Shown here piece after piece: positions 18,391-27,942 of a stretch of 64,000 bases of DNA. The DNA is from Bradyrhizobium sp. BR13661 (GTDB lineage: Bacteria > Pseudomonadota > Alphaproteobacteria > Rhizobiales > Xanthobacteraceae). The stretch covers positions 248,001 through 312,000 of the forward strand of contig NZ_JARXWB010000004.1 in the NCBI RefSeq assembly GCF_029892425.1. The letters are read 5' to 3'. Position numbers and translations under genes: made by a program. Numbering within the stretch: the first letter of the stretch is position 1; the number at the start of each line of letters is the position of its first letter. The notes under the pieces are model-generated. The model searched no databases, was not told the DNA's origin, and saw only the letters and a list, made by a program, of their open reading frames with translations.

Positions 18391-20610
18391 CTACGCCGCC
18401 GCCACGCGCGGCGTCTCAGCGGCATCCGACGTCTGCACCGGCCGGGCCAGCATCGTCACGTCGCTGAAGCCGACGGCTTTGAGCTGCTCGCACATCAGCG
18501 TGCGCGCATCGGTATCCATCGAGGCATCGGGAACCACGACGGCGCGGGCATTCGCCGTCAAGAGATCGGCCGGCAGCTCGGAAGCGGTGCCGGCGTCGAG
18601 CACCACATAGTCGTAAGCGCGCAACAGGGCGTCGACCGCAAGCGTCACGCGCGGCGACTGCAGCAGGCTGTGGTCGAAGCCGGGACGGCCGGCCATGACC
18701 AGATGCAGCCGCGAGAGCTTGTCGCGGGTGATGACCTGCGCAAACGAAGCCTGCCCCTGCATCAATTCGGCAAGGCCCGGCGCCGAAGCGTCGACAGAGA
18801 CGGCAGCAAAGGTCGGCGAGGATGCGGCGAGATCGATCACCACGACGCGCGCGTCGCGCGCCAGATGCCGGGCCAGCGTCAACGCTGAAAGCGTGATGGC
18901 CTCACCCGAGGCGGTACCGAGGACGGTGACCTTTTTCGCGTTGGCCCCGGCTGCCCTCAGGCTCTCGGCCAGCTGCCCGATCTCGGCGAGCGCGCTGACA
19001 TCGGCATCGGCCGTGATGCCCGGCTGGAGCGGCGCCGGATCCATCTCCGCCTCGTCAACCGCAGGCGCGCGGCGAACCGCCGCGGGCGCGAGCGTGGCGA
19101 CGGCGCGCGGCGCGGTCTGGCGCAGCAGCTCGCCGGTGACGACGAGACCGGACGACAGCAGCAGCGTCGCCAGCGTCGCGATCAGCACGATCGGCAGCTT
19201 CTTCGGATAGGCGGGCATGTTGGAGACGATGGCGCGCGAGATGATGCGACCCTCAGCCGGCGCGGAATCGATACTCTCGCGCGTGCTGGCTTCGCGGTAC
19301 TTGCCAAGATAGGTCTCGAGCAGGTCGCGCTGCGCCTTGGCTTCTCGCTCCAGCGCGCGAAGCTGCACGTCCTGGCCGTTGGTCGAGGTCGCCTGCCTCT
19401 TGAGCTGTTCGAGGCTCGTGGTCAGGCCGTCGACCCGGCCGCCGGCGATCCGCGCATCGTTTTCCAGCGAGCGCGAGATCTTGGCCGCCTCGTCGCGGAT
19501 CTGATTGTCGAGGTCGCCGAGCTGCGCCTTCAATTCCTTGATGCGCGGATGATTGCCGAGCAGCGTGGACGACTGTTCGGCGAGCTGTGCGCGCAGCGTT
19601 ACCCGCTGCTCCGACAGGCGCCGCATCAACTCGGAGTTGACGACCTCGGATGCCTCGATCGGCTTGCCGCTCTGAAGCATCTCCTTGATCAGCCGCGCCT
19701 TGGATTCCGCATCGGCCTTCAGCGCACGCGCATTGTTGAGCTGGGTGTTGACCTCGCCCATCTGCTGGTTTGACAGCGTCGTATTGTTGGTGCCGACGAA
19801 AAGCGACGATTTCGAACGGAAATCTTCGACCTTGGCTTCGGCCTCGGAAACCTTCTTGCGCAGATTTTCGATTTCGCCCGACAGCCACTGACTGGCGTTG
19901 CGCGCCTGATCCTGGCGCGCATTCTGTTGGAGCACGAGATAGCCGTCAGCAATCGAGTTGGCGACACGGACGGCAAGCTCGGGATCCTGCGACTGGAACT
20001 CGACCACGATGACGCGCGACTTGTCGACGGCGTAAGCCTGGAGGCGATCATAATAAGCGTCAAGCACACGCTCTTCCGGCGTCATCGAGAACGGGTCCCG
20101 GCCGATGCCGACCAGCGCTGCGAGCGACTTCAGCGGCGAAATGCCTTGCAGAACCGGATCGAATTCCGGCCGTTCCGCCAGCTTGTTCTTCTTGATGATC
20201 TCACGCGCAAGATCGCGCGACAGCACGAGCTGGACCTGGCTGGTGACGGCCTCGGGGTCGAGCGCCTGCCGTTCCTCGGTGCTGCGATCACTGCTCGGGC
20301 GCAGGAAGACGTTCTCGCGGCCATCGATCAGGATGCGCGACTCGGATTTGTAGCGCGGGGTGATGAGGTTGACGATGGCGACGGACGCGACGAGCGCCAA
20401 CACAGTCGGCACGATGATCCAGCCGCGCTTGCGCGCAAGCGCGCCGCCGAGCGCATGGAGGTCGATGTCACCTGATTCGGCTGACGCCGGCTTCGCGGCA
20501 TCGGGCGCGGGCCTGGCGTCGCCCCCCGGCTTTGCCCCGGGTATGGCCTTCGAAACGGCCCGCTCGACGACGGCCTTGTCCTTGCCGGCACGCCAGAACG
20601 CTAAACGCAT
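18391..20610 (-). CDS. Polysaccharide chain-length/export protein (Wzz-GumC type) with degenerate BY-kinase domain
   Basis: 739-residue inner-membrane protein: cytoplasmic N-terminus, first helix 63-83, Wzz domain with the periplasmic coiled coil (about 190-430), Pro-rich second helix region at about 468-490, then a cytoplasmic Rossmann ATPase-like domain from about 555. In tyrosine autokinases the Walker A is GEGKST; here it reads ASGEAITL without Lys. Walker A' (VVVIDLAAS) and Walker B (VVLDAGTA) are also degenerate, and the C-terminus (...ETPRVAAA) has no Tyr cluster. It likely sets chain length without kinase activity. The start is MRLAFWRAG at 20610, with GGGAG upstream. Confidence 0.9.
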   Translation of the reverse strand: MRLAFWRAGKDKAVVERAVSKAIPGAKPGGDARPAPDAAKPASAESGDIDLHALGGALARKRGWIIVPTVLALVASVAIVNLITPRYKSESRILIDGRENVFLRPSSDRSTEERQALDPEAVTSQVQLVLSRDLAREIIKKNKLAERPEFDPVLQGISPLKSLAALVGIGRDPFSMTPEERVLDAYYDRLQAYAVDKSRVIVVEFQSQDPELAVRVANSIADGYLVLQQNARQDQARNASQWLSGEIENLRKKVSEAEAKVEDFRSKSSLFVGTNNTTLSNQQMGEVNTQLNNARALKADAESKARLIKEMLQSGKPIEASEVVNSELMRRLSEQRVTLRAQLAEQSSTLLGNHPRIKELKAQLGDLDNQIRDEAAKISRSLENDARIAGGRVDGLTTSLEQLKRQATSTNGQDVQLRALEREAKAQRDLLETYLGKYREASTRESIDSAPAEGRIISRAIVSNMPAYPKKLPIVLIATLATLLLSSGLVVTGELLRQTAPRAVATLAPAAVRRAPAVDEAEMDPAPLQPGITADADVSALAEIGQLAESLRAAGANAKKVTVLGTASGEAITLSALTLARHLARDARVVVIDLAASSPTFAAVSVDASAPGLAELMQGQASFAQVITRDKLSRLHLVMAGRPGFDHSLLQSPRVTLAVDALLRAYDYVVLDAGTASELPADLLTANARAVVVPDASMDTDARTLMCEQLKAVGFSDVTMLARPVQTSDAAETPRVAAA

Positions 20611-20804
20611 CGAACACTCCCGCAGGGCAACGCCACTCGTGTACCTCAATGGAGCCGATTACACTCCATTAAGGTTGCCGCTGGGTTAATCGAGACAACT
20701 TGCGAGCGACGCACGCAGCCTCGTCACCGTTTGTTAACCACGAGGCCCCTTAATTCATCTTGATATTTCGAGAGCTTTGTTGGCGTCGAGCGCTGGTTTT
20801 GATC

Positions 20805-21938
20805 ATGCCCCCCTCTCCTGACCAGCCGCTTCGAATTCTGCATGCGGTGCGCGCGCCGGTCGGCGGTATCTTCCGCCACATCCTGGACCTCGCCAACGGC
20901 CAGGTCGATCGCGGTCACCATGTCGGCATTCTCGCCGACAGCCTCACCGGCGGTGAGCGCGCCGAAAAGGCGCTGGCGGAGCTTGCACCGCGCCTGAAGC
21001 TCGGCGTGCACCGGCTCGCGATCCGCCGCGAGCCCTCGCCGGATGATTTTCTGGTGTGGCTGCGGATGCAGCGCCTGATCGGCCGACTCAAACCCGACGT
21101 CATGCACGGCCACGGCGCCAAAGCCGGGGCCTTCGTCCGCATGCGACGGCGTTCCAACGACAGCATCCGCATCTACACCCCGCATGGCGGCTCGCTGCAT
21201 TATCCGCTGCACACATTGAAGGGCGAATTTTACGCCCGTCTCGAACGCACGCTAATGGGCTCGACGGATCTGTTCCTGTTCGAGAGCGCCTTTGCCCGCG
21301 ACACCTACCAGCGCATCGTCGGCACCCCAAAGGGCGTCGTGCATTGCGTCTTCAATGGTGTGACACCGGAGGAGTTCGAGCCTGTTATCATCGCCGATGA
21401 CGCGACCGATCTCGCCTATGTCGGCGAGTTCAGGCACATCAAGGGCGCAGATCTTCTGGTCGATGCGGTGGCCCGGCTGCATGAGAGCGGCAAGAAGGTC
21501 ACGCTGACGCTCGGTGGTGATGGCGAGGAGACAGCCACGCTGAAGGCGCAGGTCGAGCGGCTCGGCCTGACGCGCGCGATCCGCTTCATCGGCCACGTCA
21601 AGGCGCGCTACGGCTTCTCCAAGGGACGACTGCTGGTCGTCCCCTCGCGCGGCGATTCCATGCCCTATGTCGTGATCGAGGCCGGCGCCGCCGGCATCCC
21701 CATGATCGCGGCACGCGTCGGCGGCATTCCCGAGATTTTCGGCAGCGAGAGCCCGGCGCTGTTCACAGCCAGCAACGCCGAAGCCATGGCCGAGGCGATC
21801 GCGGCCGCGCTCGACAACCCGCAGGGAACCGCGCAGCGCGCATCCGCCTTGCGCGAGCGCATCTCGGCGCATTTCTCCCAGCAGGCGATGGTCGACGGCG
21901 TGCTCGCCGGCTACCGCGACGCATTTGCCAATCATTAA
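20805..21938 (+). CDS. Family 4 glycosyltransferase
   Basis: 377-residue GT-B enzyme. The N-terminal Rossmann domain begins RILHAVRAPVGGIFRHI with the GG loop; the C-terminal donor-binding domain has LAYVGEFRHIKGADLLVDAV, LGGDGEE and the E-x7-E motif region SMPYVVIEAGAAGIPMIAARVGGIPE. It transfers a nucleotide-sugar to a lipid-linked glycan at the cytoplasmic face. The ATG at 20805 is preferred although its ribosome site is weak; a TTG at 20760 extends the frame with non-family sequence. The phosphoglycosyltransferase follows on the same strand. The 194-base divergent gap upstream should carry promoters for both directions. Confidence 0.92.
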   Translation: MPPSPDQPLRILHAVRAPVGGIFRHILDLANGQVDRGHHVGILADSLTGGERAEKALAELAPRLKLGVHRLAIRREPSPDDFLVWLRMQRLIGRLKPDVMHGHGAKAGAFVRMRRRSNDSIRIYTPHGGSLHYPLHTLKGEFYARLERTLMGSTDLFLFESAFARDTYQRIVGTPKGVVHCVFNGVTPEEFEPVIIADDATDLAYVGEFRHIKGADLLVDAVARLHESGKKVTLTLGGDGEETATLKAQVERLGLTRAIRFIGHVKARYGFSKGRLLVVPSRGDSMPYVVIEAGAAGIPMIAARVGGIPEIFGSESPALFTASNAEAMAEAIAAALDNPQGTAQRASALRERISAHFSQQAMVDGVLAGYRDAFANH

Positions 21939-22057
21939 CTATTTCTCCGCCTGCTTTAGAGAATCTTCCGATTTGTCCGATACTCCAGGCGACCAGGGGA
22001 TGCTTTGCCCGGAACGCATTACTGCGTCGCGGGTCTTTGGAATGGACGTGGACGCCC

Positions 22058-23605
22058 GTGGAAACGCTCAACGCACGCTCGATGCTCGATGCCGCGACCA
22101 GCGCCGCGGCCCAGGCGACTGACCAGTCCTTTGTCGAACGCCGCCGTCGCCTCACTCCGGCCGCGCTCGAAGTCGTCAACCAGAAAGTTGCCCGCGCCTA
22201 TTCGCCGATCGTGATCGCCGGCGCCGTGCGCGCCCTCGATTTCGCGCTGCTGAGCTTCGTCGGCGTCGCGCTCTATGTCGGCTATGTCATGCCGATGTCC
22301 GGCTTCAGCTGGGCTTATCCTGCCGAGATCGTCGCCGTCGCGGTCGCTGCCGTGGTCTGTTTTCAGGCGGCCGACATCTACCAGGTTCAGCTTTTCCGCG
22401 GTCAGCTTCGTCAGATGACGCGGATGATCTCGTCCTGGTCGTTCGTCTTCCTGATGTTCATCGGCATCTCTTTCTTTGCCAAGTTCGGCAGCGAGCTGTC
22501 GCGGCTGTGGCTTGCCGCCTTCTACTTCCTCGGCCTTGCCGCGCTGATTGCGGAGCGTCTCGTCCTGCGCTCGCTGGTGCGCAGCTGGGCGCGCCAGGGC
22601 CGGCTTGACCGCCGCACCATCATCGTCGGCTCCGACCGCAACGGCGAGGAGCTGGTCGAGGCGTTGAAGGCGCAGGCGGATTCCGACATCCACGTGCTCG
22701 GCGTGTTCGACGACCGCAATGACAGCCGCGCGCTCGACACCTGCGCCGGCGCGCGCAAGCTCGGCAAGGTCGACGACATCGTCGAATTCGCCCGCCGCAC
22801 CCGGGTCGATCTCGTGCTGTTCGCGCTGCCGATCTCGGCCGAGACGCGCATCCTGGAGATGCTGAAAAAGCTCTGGGTGCTGCCGGTCGACATCCGCCTC
22901 TCGGCGCACACCAACAAGCTGCGCTTCCGTCCCCGCTCCTATTCCTATCTCGGCGAGGTGCCGACGCTCGACGTGTTCGAAGCGCCGATCACCGACTGGG
23001 ATCTGGTCATGAAATGGCTGTTCGACCGCCTCGTCGGCGGCCTGGCATTGCTTGCGGCGCTTCCGGTGATGGCGCTGGTGGCGCTCGCGGTCAGGCTCGA
23101 CAGCCCCGGCCCGGTCCTGTTCCGCCAGAAGCGGTTCGGCTTCAACAATGAGCGCATCGACGTCTACAAATTCCGCTCGATGTATCACCACCAGGCCGAC
23201 CCGACGGCGTCGAAGGTCGTGACCAAGAACGATCCGCGCGTCACCCGCGTCGGCCGCTTCATCCGCAAGACCAGCCTCGACGAGCTGCCGCAGCTTTTCA
23301 ACGTGGTGTTGTCCGGCAATCTCTCCCTGGTCGGCCCGCGCCCGCACGCGGTGCAGGGCAAGCTCCAGAGCCGCCTGTTCGACGAGGCCGTCGACGGCTA
23401 TTTCGCGCGCCACCGCGTCAAGCCCGGCATCACCGGCTGGGCCCAGATCAACGGCTGGCGCGGCGAGATCGACAATGAAGAGAAGATCCAGAAGCGCGTC
23501 GAGTTCGACCTCTACTACATCGAGAACTGGTCGGTGCTGTTCGATCTCTTCATTCTCCTGAAGACGCCGATCTCGCTGCTGACCAAGAACGAGAACGCGT
23601 ATTGA
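22058..23605 (+). CDS. Undecaprenyl-phosphate glucose phosphotransferase (WcaJ-like)
   Basis: About 515 residues. It starts repeat-unit assembly by transferring sugar-1-phosphate to undecaprenyl phosphate. Four or five helices at the N-terminus ([21 protein letters not shown] onward) precede a Rossmann-like CoA-binding-type domain ([16 protein letters not shown]), then a re-entrant helix and the catalytic bacterial sugar transferase domain: [40 protein letters not shown] and [15 protein letters not shown]. The start is uncertain: GTG 22058 is chosen; TTG 22037 and ATG 22082 are in frame. It lies downstream of the GT4 gene on the same strand. Confidence 0.92.
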   Translation: METLNARSMLDAATSAAAQATDQSFVERRRRLTPAALEVVNQKVARAYSPIVIAGAVRALDFALLSFVGVALYVGYVMPMSGFSWAYPAEIVAVAVAAVVCFQAADIYQVQLFRGQLRQMTRMISSWSFVFLMFIGISFFAKFGSELSRLWLAAFYFLGLAALIAERLVLRSLVRSWARQGRLDRRTIIVGSDRNGEELVEALKAQADSDIHVLGVFDDRNDSRALDTCAGARKLGKVDDIVEFARRTRVDLVLFALPISAETRILEMLKKLWVLPVDIRLSAHTNKLRFRPRSYSYLGEVPTLDVFEAPITDWDLVMKWLFDRLVGGLALLAALPVMALVALAVRLDSPGPVLFRQKRFGFNNERIDVYKFRSMYHHQADPTASKVVTKNDPRVTRVGRFIRKTSLDELPQLFNVVLSGNLSLVGPRPHAVQGKLQSRLFDEAVDGYFARHRVKPGITGWAQINGWRGEIDNEEKIQKRVEFDLYYIENWSVLFDLFILLKTPISLLTKNENAY

Positions 23606-23611
23606 GCTGTG

Positions 23612-23641
23612 GTCATGCCCCGGAAAGGCCGGGTCCATGAC
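23612..23641. repeat. Short intergenic palindrome (minimal repeat)
   Basis: GTCATG (23612-23617) and CATGAC (23636-23641) enclose CCCGG/CCGGG, a minimal form of the genus repeat. It sits 6 bases past the phosphoglycosyltransferase stop and 36 bases before the ligase gene, so it is probably transcribed inside the operon. Confidence 0.7.
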
Positions 23642-23677
23642 AGAGTGTTTGTGGCGTACCGATAGCGTGAGTGCCTG

Positions 23678-24925
23678 ATGGCGTATGCGGCGACAGCCGG
23701 GGAAATGACCGCAGCCGCACCGGCTGCGCCCGGCGTGCTGGCCCTTCAGCGCGCGCTGGTGTGGCTGGTCGGCGCGTCCGGCGCGATCGTCTTCATCGAG
23801 CCGAGCCCCTACGAGATCGCGACGCTGCTCGCCACCGTGACGTTCTTCGCGACAGGCCTGCGGCTCAGGCTCGTGCTGATGCCGCTGGTGCTGGCCCTGG
23901 TCCTGCTCAATTTCGGCTACACCATCAGCGCGATCCCGCTGTATGCACAGTCCGAGGTCGTGAGCTGGATCGCGACCTCCTGGTACATGGCCGTGACCGT
24001 GGTTTTCTTCGCCATGGTCACCTCGGAGGACACGGCCGCGCGGCTGGACATGCTGCGCCGCGGCCTTGTGGTCGGCGCCATGATCGCATCACTCTCGGCC
24101 ATATCAGGCTATTTCAACCTCGTTCCCGGCGGCCACGATCTGCTGACGCTCTACGAGCGCGCACGCGGCACGTTCAAGGACCCGAACGTGCTCGGCGCCT
24201 TCCTGATCCTGCCGGCACTGTTTGCGCTCCAGAGCGTCGTCTCGGACAAACTGCTCAAGGCGTCTCGCAATGTCATCGCCTTCGGCATCATGTCGCTGGC
24301 GATCCTGCTCGCCTTCTCCCGCGCCGCGTGGGGCGGACTGCTCCTGACCTCGGCTTTCATGCTGGCGCTGATGGTGCTGACCAGCCGCACCAATGCGCAG
24401 CGCTCGCGCATCATCATCATGGCCATCGTCGCGGTGGTGCTGGGCCTTGCGCTGATCGCGGTGCTGCTGTCATTCGATTCCATCGCCGAGATGTTCAAGC
24501 AGCGCGCAAGCTTCGACCAGAGCTATGACGAGGGCCGCTTCGGCCGTTTCGGCCGGCACATCCTGGGTGCGGAAATGGCGCTCGACCTGCCATTCGGCAT
24601 CGGCCCGCTGCAATTCCACCGCTTCTTCCCCGAAGACACCCACAATTCCTACTTGAACGCCTTCATGTCCGGCGGCTGGCTCTCCGGCGTGTGCTATCCC
24701 GCGCTGGTCTTCACCACCGTGATCACGGGCTTCCGTCACATCTTCGTCCGCGTGCCCTGGCAGCGCGCTTATCTGGCAGTGTTCTCGGCCTTCGTCGGCA
24801 CCGTTGGCGAGAGCTTCGTGATCGACACCGACCACTGGCGCCACTTCTGGATGATGCTGGGCGCGATGTGGGGCATGATCGCGGCCGCACAGGCCTACAA
24901 GACTAACGACGCTTCTTCAGCTTGA
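23678..24925 (+). CDS. O-antigen ligase / Wzy-like polymerase family protein
   Basis: 415-residue inner-membrane protein with about 11 helices. The Wzy_C region holds the family signatures FKDPNVLGAFLILPALF and AFSRAAWGGLLL and the large periplasmic loop with the catalytic-type His in EDTHNSYLNAFMSGGWL. It either polymerises repeat units or ligates a glycan to an acceptor; sequence alone cannot tell. ATG at 23678. Third gene of the plus-strand run GT4-PGT-ligase. Its last 23 bases overlap the 3' end of the convergent marR gene. Confidence 0.88.
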   Translation: MAYAATAGEMTAAAPAAPGVLALQRALVWLVGASGAIVFIEPSPYEIATLLATVTFFATGLRLRLVLMPLVLALVLLNFGYTISAIPLYAQSEVVSWIATSWYMAVTVVFFAMVTSEDTAARLDMLRRGLVVGAMIASLSAISGYFNLVPGGHDLLTLYERARGTFKDPNVLGAFLILPALFALQSVVSDKLLKASRNVIAFGIMSLAILLAFSRAAWGGLLLTSAFMLALMVLTSRTNAQRSRIIIMAIVAVVLGLALIAVLLSFDSIAEMFKQRASFDQSYDEGRFGRFGRHILGAEMALDLPFGIGPLQFHRFFPEDTHNSYLNAFMSGGWLSGVCYPALVFTTVITGFRHIFVRVPWQRAYLAVFSAFVGTVGESFVIDTDHWRHFWMMLGAMWGMIAAAQAYKTNDASSA

Positions 24926-25433
24926 GGTCGGGCCGCTTCTCCGGCGGTGTGTCGAGCAGCCCCTTCAGCGTCGCGGTCGCAGCAAGGATGCTCTTGTAGC
25001 CCTCATTGGCGAAGCGCAGCAGCAGGCGCAGCTCCTCATCGGTATAGGTGCTGAAGACCTTCTCCATCGCCTGCTGCATCGGCACGTAGAGCTGGCCGAT
25101 CTTCATGGCGGCCTCCGGCACGACGGCGATGAAGACCTTGCGGCGATCGGTCTCGTCCCGCTCGCGGCGCACGAGCCCGGCTTTCTCGAGCCGGTCGACC
25201 ACCCCTGTGATGGCGCCCGTCGTGAGCCCCGTGACCTCGGCAAGCCGGCCCGCGGTCACGCGTCCCTCGAGATAGAGGATGTCCATGCATTCGAGATCGG
25301 AATTGGCAATTCCAGCCACGTTCGCGACGGTTTGTCCGTAGAGCACGCCCTGCGCGGAGGACCGGCGCATCGACTCTTCCAGTTCACCCAATAACGCAAT
25401 GCGCGCTTTCGTCCTTGACAAGCTCGGCCCCAT
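24903..25433 (-). CDS. MarR family transcriptional regulator
   Basis: 176 residues with a winged-helix domain: LECMDILYLEGRVTAGRLAEVTGLTTGAITGVVDRLEKAGLVRRERDETDRRKVFI covers the recognition helix and the Asp-Arg-Arg wing. The lysine-rich tail (LKLKKRR) overlaps the O-antigen ligase gene by 23 bases on the opposite strand. It is divergent from the FAD monooxygenase at 25519, with a palindromic candidate operator overlapping its own start region. It is therefore probably an autoregulated repressor of that monooxygenase, released by an aromatic ligand (inference). Confidence 0.93.
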   Translation of the reverse strand: MGPSLSRTKARIALLGELEESMRRSSAQGVLYGQTVANVAGIANSDLECMDILYLEGRVTAGRLAEVTGLTTGAITGVVDRLEKAGLVRRERDETDRRKVFIAVVPEAAMKIGQLYVPMQQAMEKVFSTYTDEELRLLLRFANEGYKSILAATATLKGLLDTPPEKRPDLKLKKRR

Positions 25434-25465
25434 ATCTTAGTCGATATATATCTTAGTAACTAAGA
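25434..25465. promoter_or_regulatory. Candidate MarR operator
   Basis: TCTTAGT-A-ACTAAGA (25451-25465) is a perfect 7-1-7 inverted repeat in an AT-rich block. A second ATATCTTAG half lies at 25433-25440, touching the marR ATG. The block is between the divergent marR and monooxygenase genes, 54 bases before the latter. Confidence 0.7.
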
Positions 25466-25518
25466 GATTTACCGACCTTAATTCCTCCTAGCACCACGGA
25501 AACGTCGGGAGCAAGCCA

Positions 25519-26715
25519 ATGTCTCATCGTCCCCGCAAGGCCCTGATCATCGGCGCCGGCATCGCCGGGCCCGTCGCCGCGATCCTGCTGCGCCGCGCCG
25601 GCATCGAATCGGCAATCTACGAAGCCTGGCCCTACTCCAAGGGCATCGGCGGCGGCCTCCAGATCGCGCCGAACGGCATGCATGTCATGGACGAGATCGG
25701 GCTCGCCGGCGAGCTGATCAGCCGCGGCTCGATCGCGGAATCGTTCGACTTCTACTCGCAAGAAGGCCGACGGCTCGGCTCGATCAATCGCGACATGGCG
25801 CGACGCTTTGGCCAGCCCGCGGTCAATGTCTGCCGCGGCACGCTGAACGAGATGTTGGTCGACAAGGCCTGGTGCGCCTGCGTCTCGCTGTATTTCGACA
25901 AGCGCCTGATCAAGATCGAGGACCGCGGCGATCAGCCTATTATCGCCTATTTCGCCGACGGCACCACCGCCGAGGGCGATTTCCTGATCGGCGCGGACGG
26001 CGTGCATTCGGTTACGCGGCGTCAGGTGGTGCCGGATGGGCCAAAGCCCTTCAACACCGGCCTGATCGGGTTCGGCGGCTTCGTGCCCCACGCAGTCCTC
26101 AATGGCCGGGCGACCGGCTGGAATGTCGAGACAACGTTCGGGCAGAGCGGCTTTTTCGGCTACGGCTATTGCAGCCCGGACCCGAAGGACGGCGCGATGT
26201 GGTGGAGCACGCAACCGGCGCACGGCATGGATGCCGCCATGTTCCGTGCCCTCGACCAGCAGACGCTGAAGCAGCATCTGCGCGGCTTTCATCACGGTTG
26301 GCACGATCCGATCCCCGCTATCATCGAGGCGGCCGAGAACATCGTCGTCACCGACACGCTCGACGTCGCGACCCTGCCGACCTGGTCGCGCAAGCGCTCA
26401 CTGCTGATCGGCGATGCCGCGCATGCGACCAGCCCCCATGCCGGCCAGGGCGCCTCGCTCGCACTCGAAGATGCAATGCGGCTCGCCCGCCTGATGCAAG
26501 TGAGGCAGGAGCTCGGCGCCACCTTCCAGGCCTTCGAGGCCGAGCGCCGTCCCCGCGCCGAGAAGATCGTCGCCCTCGCCCGCCGCAACGGCAACAACAA
26601 GCGCGAACTCAGCGCCGCCGGCGCGTTCATTCGCAATCAGATGATCAAATGGCTCTTGCCGCTGGGCGCAAAGAGCATGGATTTCATGTACGCGTATGAT
26701 GCGAGGGCGGCGTAA
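25519..26715 (+). CDS. FAD-dependent monooxygenase (group A, salicylate-hydroxylase-like)
   Basis: 398-residue flavoprotein. The FAD-binding GxGxxG is IIGAGIAGPVAAILL near the N-terminus, the middle motif GADGVHSVTRRQV corresponds to the DG fingerprint, and GDAAHATSPHAGQGASLALEDA is the GD motif plus substrate-side helix. It hydroxylates an aromatic or polyketide-like substrate with NAD(P)H and O2; the substrate is unknown. ATG 25519 with GGGAG upstream. Control by the divergent MarR protein is expected. Confidence 0.9.
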   Translation: MSHRPRKALIIGAGIAGPVAAILLRRAGIESAIYEAWPYSKGIGGGLQIAPNGMHVMDEIGLAGELISRGSIAESFDFYSQEGRRLGSINRDMARRFGQPAVNVCRGTLNEMLVDKAWCACVSLYFDKRLIKIEDRGDQPIIAYFADGTTAEGDFLIGADGVHSVTRRQVVPDGPKPFNTGLIGFGGFVPHAVLNGRATGWNVETTFGQSGFFGYGYCSPDPKDGAMWWSTQPAHGMDAAMFRALDQQTLKQHLRGFHHGWHDPIPAIIEAAENIVVTDTLDVATLPTWSRKRSLLIGDAAHATSPHAGQGASLALEDAMRLARLMQVRQELGATFQAFEAERRPRAEKIVALARRNGNNKRELSAAGAFIRNQMIKWLLPLGAKSMDFMYAYDARAA

Positions 26716-26761
26716 CTTTCTCTCCCCCTCTCTCGCAAGCGCAGCGAGGCGAAGAAAGCGC

Positions 26762-27937
26762 CTAGCCCTCCACCTCAAACCTCAGCCCGGCATGATCGAT
26801 CAACCGCTTGATCAGTTTGTGCTGCATCGCTGCGCCCGGCGTCCACAGACCAGCCGGAACATCGGGCGTATCGCGCAGCAAGCAGATCGCACATTCGGAG
26901 ATCATCTTGGCCGTTGACGCATAGCCGGGATCGAGATCGCCCTTCACTGCTGCGCGAACCTGACGGCCGTCGGGTGCGATCGCGACATAGAGCAGATCGT
27001 AACGACCGTTCTCGCGCTCTTCCTTCGACGGCCCTTCGCCGGGTCGAAGTGCCTTGGGGCCGGTCTTTTCGCTGTTGGTCGCCATGACAAGTCTGGCGTT
27101 GGCCTGCCCTACGTCGCCCGGCCCCGTCAGCACCATCTCGTCATAGACGAAATCCGGGCCATAAGGGAATCCCATCAGCATGTTGGAGCGATGGACATTG
27201 CGTGTGTTCAGCGTCGCCATCGCGAACGGGGCCGACCATGATTGCAGGTCTTCCTCGAAAACAGGCTTGTTTCCGCGCGGCTGTTTCGGCCCTTCGAAGC
27301 CCGGCGTGAGGGCAAAGGGATCCTTGAGGATCGACACCAGGCTGAGATCCTGCGCCACCGCTTCGAAGGTGACCCGCGCGCTCGCCGAGGTGCCGCCCGA
27401 GAACTTCCAGCTGAGGTCGCGGACGCGGCCCTTGACGCGGGGAGCCGGCGCGCCGAACACGCGGCGAGCTTCCTCCTGCACGAAGAACGCACCGAGCTCG
27501 AACGGCATGGAATCGAAGCCGCAGGAGAACATGATGCGCGCGCCGCTCGCCTTGGCGTCCGCCTCATGCCTTTCGATCATCTGCTTCAGCCAGATCGGCT
27601 CGCCGCAGAGATCCATGTAGTCGGTGCCATCGGCGACGCAGGCGGCGAGCAGATCAGACCCGTAAAGCTGATATGGACCGACCGTGGTGACGACCAGCTT
27701 GGCTTGAGCAACCATCGCCCGCAGCGACGCCGGATCGGCGGCGTCCGCAACGATGAGAGGTGTATCGGCGGGTGCGCCGATCGCCTCGCGAACGGACGCA
27801 AGCCTGTCTCTGCTGCGTCCCGCCAGCGCCCATGTCGGCGCCCCGTCACCAACGTAGTTCGCAGCGAGATATTCGGCGACGAGCTGGCCGGTGTATCCGG
27901 TTGCGCCGTAGACGACGATGTCGAACTTCGAGATCAC
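26762..27937 (-). CDS. Saccharopine dehydrogenase-like NAD(P)-binding reductase, copy 2
   Basis: 391 residues. The Rossmann motif is at the very N-terminus (FDIVVYGATGYTGQLVAEYL), with VGPYQLYG, GTDYMDLCGEPIW and FSCGFDSMPFELG following. This is the trans-acting enoyl-reductase/saccharopine-dehydrogenase-like group, which acts on hydrophobic or CoA/ACP-linked substrates. The start is GTG 27937, five bases past the stop of the paralogue upstream; the longer open frame is the paralogue's reverse-frame shadow. It is clearly a tandem duplicate of the next gene, sharing most residues along its full length. Last gene of the operon DUF169-copy 1-copy 2. Confidence 0.88.
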   Translation of the reverse strand: MISKFDIVVYGATGYTGQLVAEYLAANYVGDGAPTWALAGRSRDRLASVREAIGAPADTPLIVADAADPASLRAMVAQAKLVVTTVGPYQLYGSDLLAACVADGTDYMDLCGEPIWLKQMIERHEADAKASGARIMFSCGFDSMPFELGAFFVQEEARRVFGAPAPRVKGRVRDLSWKFSGGTSASARVTFEAVAQDLSLVSILKDPFALTPGFEGPKQPRGNKPVFEEDLQSWSAPFAMATLNTRNVHRSNMLMGFPYGPDFVYDEMVLTGPGDVGQANARLVMATNSEKTGPKALRPGEGPSKEERENGRYDLLYVAIAPDGRQVRAAVKGDLDPGYASTAKMISECAICLLRDTPDVPAGLWTPGAAMQHKLIKRLIDHAGLRFEVEG

Positions 27938-27942
27938 GGACC

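Noticed and set aside
22019..23638. 539-codon frame opposite the phosphoglycosyltransferase
   Set aside because: Same shadow effect; very rich in Asp/Arg/His/Ala and no domain. The plus-strand gene is unambiguous.
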